NCBI GenBank assembly: GCA_038222915.1
Contig: JBBRHH010000201.1
Location: 1-9,747 of the forward strand
Direction of reading: 5' to 3'
Source: JBBRHH01 sp038222915
Lineage (GTDB): Bacteria > Planctomycetota > Phycisphaerae > Tepidisphaerales > Tepidisphaeraceae
DNA: 9,747 nt
Shown here: in pieces, positions 5,514 through 9,747 of the stretch
How the letters are laid out: each line of letters opens with the position of its first letter
Numbering within the stretch: the first letter of the stretch is position 1
Translations under genes and position numbers: made by a program
The notes under the pieces: model-generated
Told to the model about the DNA's origin: nothing
Databases searched by the model: none
The model's input: the letters and a program-made list of their open reading frames with translations, nothing else

Positions 5514-6065
5514 TCAGGTTTGTGAACCCTTCTTGTCTTTCTGATCCGCGGGGATGTATGGGATAATGCCTCGCCGGAATGCCGCTTCCTGGATCTCCCT
5601 GGGTACGCAACGGGCGTCCAACACCATTCCGTTGACTTGAACCAGCCAGGCCATCGGGTTGTTGTCGAGCGTTCCGGGGAGGCCCCATTTGAGATCGAAT
5701 GGCCTGATCTTCAGGAGGTCGCGGATGGTTTTGGATTTTGCCTGGCCGGTGCCGGAGGAGACGCCGAAGTGTTTGTCGACTTGTGTCATCTTCATGTGCG
5801 GTTGCTGTGCCGGATCATCGAGAAAGTTGACCCAGCCGATGGTCCGCACGATGCCGCAGGCCCACGCCGCGGCCGTGCCGTTGATCATCGGGGATGGGCG
5901 CTTGCGCGCGAGCAACTCCGTGAGATTCCTGCAGAGGATGCGGTAGTCTTCATTCAGGTGCTCCCGGCAGAATGGCTCGATCAGGTTCAGGATGGCATCG
6001 CGCTTTTCCTGGATCTTTGTTGGAGCGGGCTGACTGCGATCTGACTGTTTCGGCGTTTTACTCAT
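5514..6065 (-). CDS. DUF6398-domain-like protein
   Basis: This 183-residue cytoplasmic protein begins with a polar stretch. It continues with a helical core that matches the DUF6398 pattern as I recall it: FCREHLNEDYRILCRNLTELLARKRPSPM (about 32-60), then GTAAAWACGIVRTIGWVNFLDD (63-84). Next is a helix-turn-helix-like segment, TQVDKHFGVSSGTGQAKSK (94-112). The C-terminal third (FDLKWGLPG through RRGIIPYIP) probably belongs to the same family. The molecular role of the family is unknown; the HTH-like part suggests nucleic-acid binding or oligomerisation. AGGA lies 8 nt before the ATG. The gene stands alone between repeat copies 1 and 2. The lysine-rich end (DQKDKKGSQT) is likely disordered. 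Confidence 0.75.
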   Translation of the reverse strand: MSKTPKQSDRSQPAPTKIQEKRDAILNLIEPFCREHLNEDYRILCRNLTELLARKRPSPMINGTAAAWACGIVRTIGWVNFLDDPAQQPHMKMTQVDKHFGVSSGTGQAKSKTIRDLLKIRPFDLKWGLPGTLDNNPMAWLVQVNGMVLDARCVPREIQEAAFRRGIIPYIPADQKDKKGSQT

Positions 6066-6183
6066 GGCTTTGTTCCTAACATGATACGGTTCTTCGTCGG
6101 GTCGAATTATTTAGAAAAAGCGCTCGTTCGTACAGATGCGCGATGATAATTTCCTGGGCGGAGTGAATGTCTGCCGCGTACGT

Positions 6184-6218
6184 AGATCCTTCAGTCGCTG
6201 TCGCTCCATCAGGATGAC
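6184..6218 (+). repeat. Interspersed repeat, copy 2 of 3 (35 nt)
   Basis: This copy starts AGATCCTTCAGTCGCTG and ends CTCCATCAGGATGAC. It lies in the 167-nt gap between the DUF6398-like start and the broken hydrolase and ends 14 nt before the hydrolase GTG. It has the same orientation as copies 1 and 3. Confidence 0.88.
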
Positions 6219-6232
6219 GGTGGGGTGGATGG

Positions 6233-7129
6233 GTGAAGTTGTCCTGGCGTTCCTTTACGATTTGGGGTGTGGCCTTTTGGCGGATGATTGGTGGGTTGGA
6301 GGTTTTGTTTCGGGGTGGGGGTGCGCCTGCGGGAAGGCCGCCGATTTTGTTGGTGCATGGTGCGGGGCATGGGGCTTGGTGCTGGGATGTGCATTGGATG
6401 AAGTATGCGGCGCGGATGGGGTGGGATTGTTATGCGCTGAGTCTGCGCGGGCATGGGCGGAGTTTTGGGCGGCGGATGATTCATCGGTGGACGCTCTTGG
6501 ATTATGAGAAGGATGTTTTGGCGGTGGTGGGGGAGTTGCCGGGGCGGCCGATCCTGGTGGGGCATTCGATGGTGGGGACGGTGGTGCAGCGGTGACTGGC
6601 GCGGAGTGGGGCGGTGGGGGCGGTGCTGGTGGCGTCGGCCGGGGTGGGGGGGATTTTGCCGGTGATTCGGCGGATTGCGAAACGGGATGCGGTGGAGGGA
6701 ATGCGGCTGATTAGCGGGATGCGGGTTTCGGAGGGGGCGCTGCGGCGGTTTTTGTTTTCGGCGGAGTTGGAGGAGAGGCTGGCGCGGCGGTATGTGCGGC
6801 GGATTGGGCGAGAATCGCTGGCGGCGATTTACCGGTTGATGGCTCCTTCACGGGTTGAGCGATGCGAGGTTCCGGTTTTGGTTTTGGGGTGTGGGGAGGA
6901 TGCGATATTGCCGGGGCGGGTTGTGCGACGGACTGCGGAGGCGCTGGGGGTGGAGGCGTTGTTTGTTGAGGGGGCTGGGCATGATTTGATGCTGGATGTG
7001 AAGTGGCGGGAGGGGTTGGGGGTGGTGTTGAGGACGGTGGAGCGGTGGGGGGAGTTGAATGGTGGAGGGGAAGAAATATTTTGCCGCCAAGAACGCCAAG
7101 AGCGCCAAGGAAGAAGGGGGTTGCTTTGA
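6233..7129 (+). pseudogene. Alpha/beta hydrolase interrupted by in-frame TGA
   Basis: Two halves in the same frame are separated by TGA at 6593-6595 (codon 121). The first half has the oxyanion motif HGAGHGAWCW (42-51) and the nucleophile elbow GHSMVG (110-115, Ser112). The second half continues at once (LARSGAVGAVLVASAG), with the acid in LGCGEDAILP (Asp223) and the histidine in VEGAGHDLML (His250). The full Ser-Asp-His triad is therefore present but split. The elbow itself is altered: GxSxG requires Gly at residue 114, which is Val. GTG 6233 is the most upstream start, and ATG 6284 is a reasonable alternative. The last 20 or so codons come from the CGCCAAGAN repeat, so the original stop seems lost. 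Codons are very G-rich at third positions. Other genes here end in TGA, so recoding is unlikely. A sequencing error in this G-run-rich DNA remains possible. Confidence 0.75.
7085..7111 (+). repeat. Triplicated 9-mer CGCCAAGAN
   Basis: Three consecutive units are CGCCAAGAA, CGCCAAGAG and CGCCAAGGA. In the hydrolase frame they encode RQERQERQ, and in another frame AKNAKSAKE. Similar GCCAAGA arrays are, as I recall, common intergenic repeats in several environmental phyla. Confidence 0.85.
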
Positions 7130-7148
7130 TTGTTCGGTTGTCGGGCGA

Positions 7149-7177
7149 AGATCCTTCAGTCGCTCCATCAGGATGAC
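7149..7177 (+). repeat. Interspersed repeat, copy 3 of 3 (29 nt, 6-nt deletion)
   Basis: This copy is identical to copy 2 except for loss of one 6-nt unit (TGTCGC) in the middle, where copies 1 and 2 carry two similar TCGCT units. It ends 1 nt beyond the stop codon of the beta-helix gene. Confidence 0.88.
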
Positions 7178-7178
7178 A

Positions 7179-9245
7179 TTACTGGGAGCCTACTTTGGAG
7201 AGGTCGAAGGGTTTGAAGCCGGTTTTCAGGGCTGGGGAGTTTTCTTTTACGGTGAAATTGTTTTGGTCCGGGTTGGTGAAGTCGGGGTTGGCGATGATGG
7301 AGTTTTCGTCGAGCTTTTTGGATTGCCATTCCTTGAGTGTCCACTTGTCGAAGTTGGGTTCCTTGCCGTTGGTGTGCCAGTAGGTGTTGTGATCGAAGAC
7401 GACGTTCTGGGTGGACCAGTCGCCGGCGAGGAGGTTTCCGTTGGACCAGTAGACGATGTTGTTTTCGAACGTAAAACTCTGGTGGGCTTCGGGGCGGGTG
7501 CGCTGGATCTGGGCGTCTCGGCCGAGGGCGAAGATGTTGTTTTTTACGATGTTGTCCTTGCCGTAGTGCTGGTGGAAGCCGCCGTGGGTGGTGCGGTAGA
7601 CGAGGTTGTTTTCTGCGGTGATGTTGGCGCTGCCTTCGTCGAAGTAGATGCCCCAGCCGCCGTATTTGAAGGCCGCGATGTCGTGGAAAATGTTGTTGCG
7701 GATCTGGGTGCCGGGCTGTGCGCCCAGAGTGTAGATGCCGCCCATGTCGGAGAGGATTGGGCCGTCGCCGTCGCGGGTTCCGATGTGGTCGATCTCGTTG
7801 AACTCGATGGTGTTGTTTTTGACGGAGGTGGGGGCGTAGCCCCAGGTCCAGCCGGTGGAGATGCCGGTGTAGTAGAAGTCATGGATGTGGTTGTGACTGA
7901 TATGGTTGCCATAGACCTGGCCCATCCAGAGGCCGATGCCGCTGGCGAAGAGGTAGCCGCCGTGGTGGATGTGGCAGTTGGTGATGGTGTTGGAGTGGGT
8001 TTGCCCGGCGGGTTCTTTGCGCTGTGAGCCTTCGCCGATTTTGATGCCGCCTGCACCGAGGTCGGAGAATTCGCAGGATTTGATGGTGTTGTTGCTGCAG
8101 CCGGCGCGGAGCTCGAGGCCATAGCTGCCCAGGTGGGTGAATTTGCAGTTGAGGAAATTGCAGTTGCGGACCCCTTCGGCGAAGACTGCGCCGGAGACGT
8201 CGATGGCGGCCTGGCCGAAGCCGCCTTTCTGGGGTTTGGGTTCGCCGGGCTTTGGTTTGGGGAAATCCCATTCGGAGTGGGAAAAGGTGAGGCCGGCGAA
8301 GGTGAGGTATTCGATTTGGCCGCCTTCGACCGCGCGGCCGGAGAGGCGCATGACCTGTTCGGCGGCGGGGGCGAAGGCTTCGAGGTCGGCGGGATTTTCG
8401 CCGGGCATCGGGAGGTAGAAGAGCGTGCCGGCCTTGTTGTCGAGAAACCATTCGCCGGGCTGGTCGAGGTAGGTGATGGCGTTTTCGACGTAGTAGGGAT
8501 CGTTGGCCTCGAGCTTGAAGACGCTCTTTTTGGTGAAGTTGACGACCCGGCGTTTTTCGTCGACGGATTCGATCGGGAGGCGCGACTCGACCCAGCGATC
8601 GAAGACGATCACCTCGGCCTGCGAGAGATCGTCGGTGCCGTCGAGATCGGTGCCGGCGAAGGGGAACCAGGTGGTGCCCTGGGTCCACTCGCCCTGGTTC
8701 CATTCTTTATGCTTGTCGATGCCGGTGACGTTGAGGTAGCCGGTGTTGGGATGGCGGGCGCGGGTGCGGCGCTGGCCGTTGATCCAGAGCTCGCGGAAGT
8801 ACCATTTGCCGGCTTGGACGCTGGGGAGGTCGACGGACCATGCGTTGCGCTTGTTGGCCTGGACGGTTTTCCAGCCGGTGATGCGCCGGCCGGTGCTGAG
8901 GACGGGATGGGCGTCGGGGGCGGCGGCGTAGGTGATCGGGGCGTCGGGCTGGCCGGTATCTTCGGGGGTGAAGCCGAGGGTGTCGTCCTGAAAATAAGTG
9001 CCGTTGGCGATGACGACGTTGATGGGGGCTTTGAGGTCGCCTTTGTTTTCTTTCTTGTGGGCGCGGATGGCGTCGCGGGCGTGGGCGATGGTGGCGAAGG
9101 GGCCTTCGGTTCCGTCGGTATGGGTGGGGGAGTTGCCCAACCAGGTGTCGTTGCCGGTTGGGGAGACGTAGAGGGTGAGGGCGTGGGCCGGTGAGAGGGT
9201 GAAGAGCAGGATCAGGGTGGCGAGTACGGCTGGGGATTTTTGCAT
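7179..9245 (-). CDS. Secreted right-handed parallel beta-helix protein, possible polysaccharide-active enzyme
   Basis: This 688-residue protein carries a Sec signal peptide (MQKSPAVLATLILLFTLSPAHA, cleavage near residue 22). The mature N-terminus LYVSPTGNDTWLG...GPFATIAHARDAI (25-60) is the usual opening of secreted beta-helix carbohydrate enzymes. A beta-rich insert follows, with ITGWK (122-126) and RELWINGQRRTRARHPN (151-167), reminiscent of GH141-type enzymes. The helix coils run from about 300 to 620 with repeated N-N-x-I/F turns (NNTIKSCEF, NNIFHDI, NNLVYRT, NNIVYWS). Conserved-looking acids are Asp500 (LSDMGGIY) and Asp536/Glu537 (IYFDEGS). The end (NSPALKTGFKPFDLSKVG) is a common terminal motif of this group. 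ATG 9245 is preferred over ATG 9302 because the signal peptide begins there, with AGGA 9 nt upstream. Glycoside hydrolase versus lyase, and the substrate, are not settled. Confidence 0.88.
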   Translation of the reverse strand: MQKSPAVLATLILLFTLSPAHALTLYVSPTGNDTWLGNSPTHTDGTEGPFATIAHARDAIRAHKKENKGDLKAPINVVIANGTYFQDDTLGFTPEDTGQPDAPITYAAAPDAHPVLSTGRRITGWKTVQANKRNAWSVDLPSVQAGKWYFRELWINGQRRTRARHPNTGYLNVTGIDKHKEWNQGEWTQGTTWFPFAGTDLDGTDDLSQAEVIVFDRWVESRLPIESVDEKRRVVNFTKKSVFKLEANDPYYVENAITYLDQPGEWFLDNKAGTLFYLPMPGENPADLEAFAPAAEQVMRLSGRAVEGGQIEYLTFAGLTFSHSEWDFPKPKPGEPKPQKGGFGQAAIDVSGAVFAEGVRNCNFLNCKFTHLGSYGLELRAGCSNNTIKSCEFSDLGAGGIKIGEGSQRKEPAGQTHSNTITNCHIHHGGYLFASGIGLWMGQVYGNHISHNHIHDFYYTGISTGWTWGYAPTSVKNNTIEFNEIDHIGTRDGDGPILSDMGGIYTLGAQPGTQIRNNIFHDIAAFKYGGWGIYFDEGSANITAENNLVYRTTHGGFHQHYGKDNIVKNNIFALGRDAQIQRTRPEAHQSFTFENNIVYWSNGNLLAGDWSTQNVVFDHNTYWHTNGKEPNFDKWTLKEWQSKKLDENSIIANPDFTNPDQNNFTVKENSPALKTGFKPFDLSKVGSQ

Positions 9246-9334
9246 GTGCGGAGATCCTGGGTGGGAGCGTGGGGTGGTTGAGTGGGTGTCGTCCATTATC
9301 AACTACACCGCGCGGTGACGCCTTGTGTTGATGG

Positions 9335-9747
9335 CTATTGTGGCCGGGTGGTCGGGTGCCTGGGCGGGAGTTTGCCGGATTGCATTTTCTCGAGCTGTTG
9401 TTTCAGGATCGCCATTTCGGGGGCGAGTTCGATGGCGTGCTTTTCCATTTCCAGGGCCTTGGCGGTGTGGCCGAGAAGGTAGTGAATTTCGGCGGCGGTG
9501 TCGATGAAGTTGAATTCATCGGGGGAGATTTCGAGGGCCTTTTCGATGATGGGGAGGGCGTCGTCGAGGCGCTCGTCGCATTCGGCGCTGAGCCACGCAA
9601 TGTTGTTCATGTAGGCGATGTTGGCGGGCTTTGAATCGAGCAATGATTTTGCCTCTTTGTACGCGGCGTCGAAGGTGGTTTTTGCTTCGCGTGTCCGGTT
9701 GTTGGCCTTCAGGTATGGGACGAGTTCGATGGCGACTTGCGCGTCGG
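9335..9747 (-). CDS. TPR-repeat protein (C-terminal part, runs off right edge)
   Basis: The frame is open from the right edge to TAG at 9335 (about 136 codons), with no start inside the window. Visible TPR units are NIAYMNNIAWLSAECDERL, then DALPIIEKALEISPDEFN, then FIDTAAEIHYLLGHTAKALE followed by EKHAIELAPE. The spacing is 34 residues with the usual A-x-x-x-P pattern. An upstream amphipathic region (VAIELVPYLKANNRTREAK) may be a further unit. The tail (KQQLEKMQSGKLPPRHPTTRPQ) is polar and proline-rich. It lies 89 nt upstream of the beta-helix ATG on the same strand and may share a transcript. It probably serves protein-protein interaction; the partner is unknown. Confidence 0.85.
   Translation of the reverse strand, partial: DAQVAIELVPYLKANNRTREAKTTFDAAYKEAKSLLDSKPANIAYMNNIAWLSAECDERLDDALPIIEKALEISPDEFNFIDTAAEIHYLLGHTAKALEMEKHAIELAPEMAILKQQLEKMQSGKLPPRHPTTRPQ

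Noticed and set aside
6593..6595. TGA in the hydrolase read as selenocysteine or as a recoded sense codon
   Set aside because: Hydrolases of this family do not use selenocysteine at this place and no SECIS-like hairpin directly follows. Other genes here (stops at 378 and 926) end with TGA, which argues against a changed genetic code.
6533..7075. G-quadruplex-forming runs in the hydrolase gene
   Set aside because: There are many G-runs, but the stretches I checked do not meet a strict four-run pattern with loops of 1-7 nt. They mostly reflect G-ending codons.
5472..7177. CRISPR-like array formed by the three repeats
   Set aside because: The spacing is about 700-950 nt with genes in between, and no cas genes are present.
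7059..9194. Two long plus-strand frames (7059-8027 and 8133-9194), rich in Val, Gly, Asp and Glu
   Set aside because: Both are antisense to the beta-helix gene and have the skewed composition of a reverse-strand shadow.

Overview
The window looks like chromosomal DNA from a GC-rich, free-living bacterium. A planctomycete or related lineage is the best guess. The signs are a large secreted right-handed beta-helix protein, a secreted beta-propeller of NGN/GKVVW repeats, a STAS antagonist with an LSS phosphosite context, a DUF6398-type protein, and long intergenic stretches filled with short repeats. No rRNA, tRNA, phage gene, intact transposase or CRISPR array was seen. The taxonomic call rests on gene style only.

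Left part (1-2522): a minus-strand cluster encodes a peroxiredoxin, a cytoplasmic DsbA-like thioredoxin-fold protein overlapping it by ATGA, and the first part of a two-TM potassium-channel-like protein that leaves the window just before its selectivity filter. A possible 41-residue membrane peptide lies upstream of the peroxiredoxin. Facing away on the plus strand is a tight pair: a STAS anti-sigma-factor antagonist and, 5 nt later, a tandem-ACT protein.

Middle (2588-5107): a minus-strand pair encodes a secreted beta-propeller followed by a short-chain dehydrogenase. A possible 58-residue membrane protein precedes them. On the plus strand are one uncharacterised 121-residue protein and a short unrecognised reading frame.

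Right part (5108-9747): this is the accessory-looking section. A 406-nt intergenic stretch holds a tandem 9-mer, a run of palindromes and the first copy of a roughly 35-nt interspersed repeat. A DUF6398-like gene (minus) follows, then a second repeat copy. Next is an alpha/beta hydrolase broken by an in-frame TGA, with its 3' end running into a triplicated CGCCAAGAN repeat. A third repeat copy follows, then a large secreted beta-helix protein (minus), perhaps a polysaccharide-active enzyme, and the C-terminal part of a TPR protein that continues beyond the right edge.

No single new system is evident. The best leads are the peroxiredoxin/thioredoxin/K+-channel cluster, the STAS-ACT pair, and the repeat families around the decaying hydrolase.
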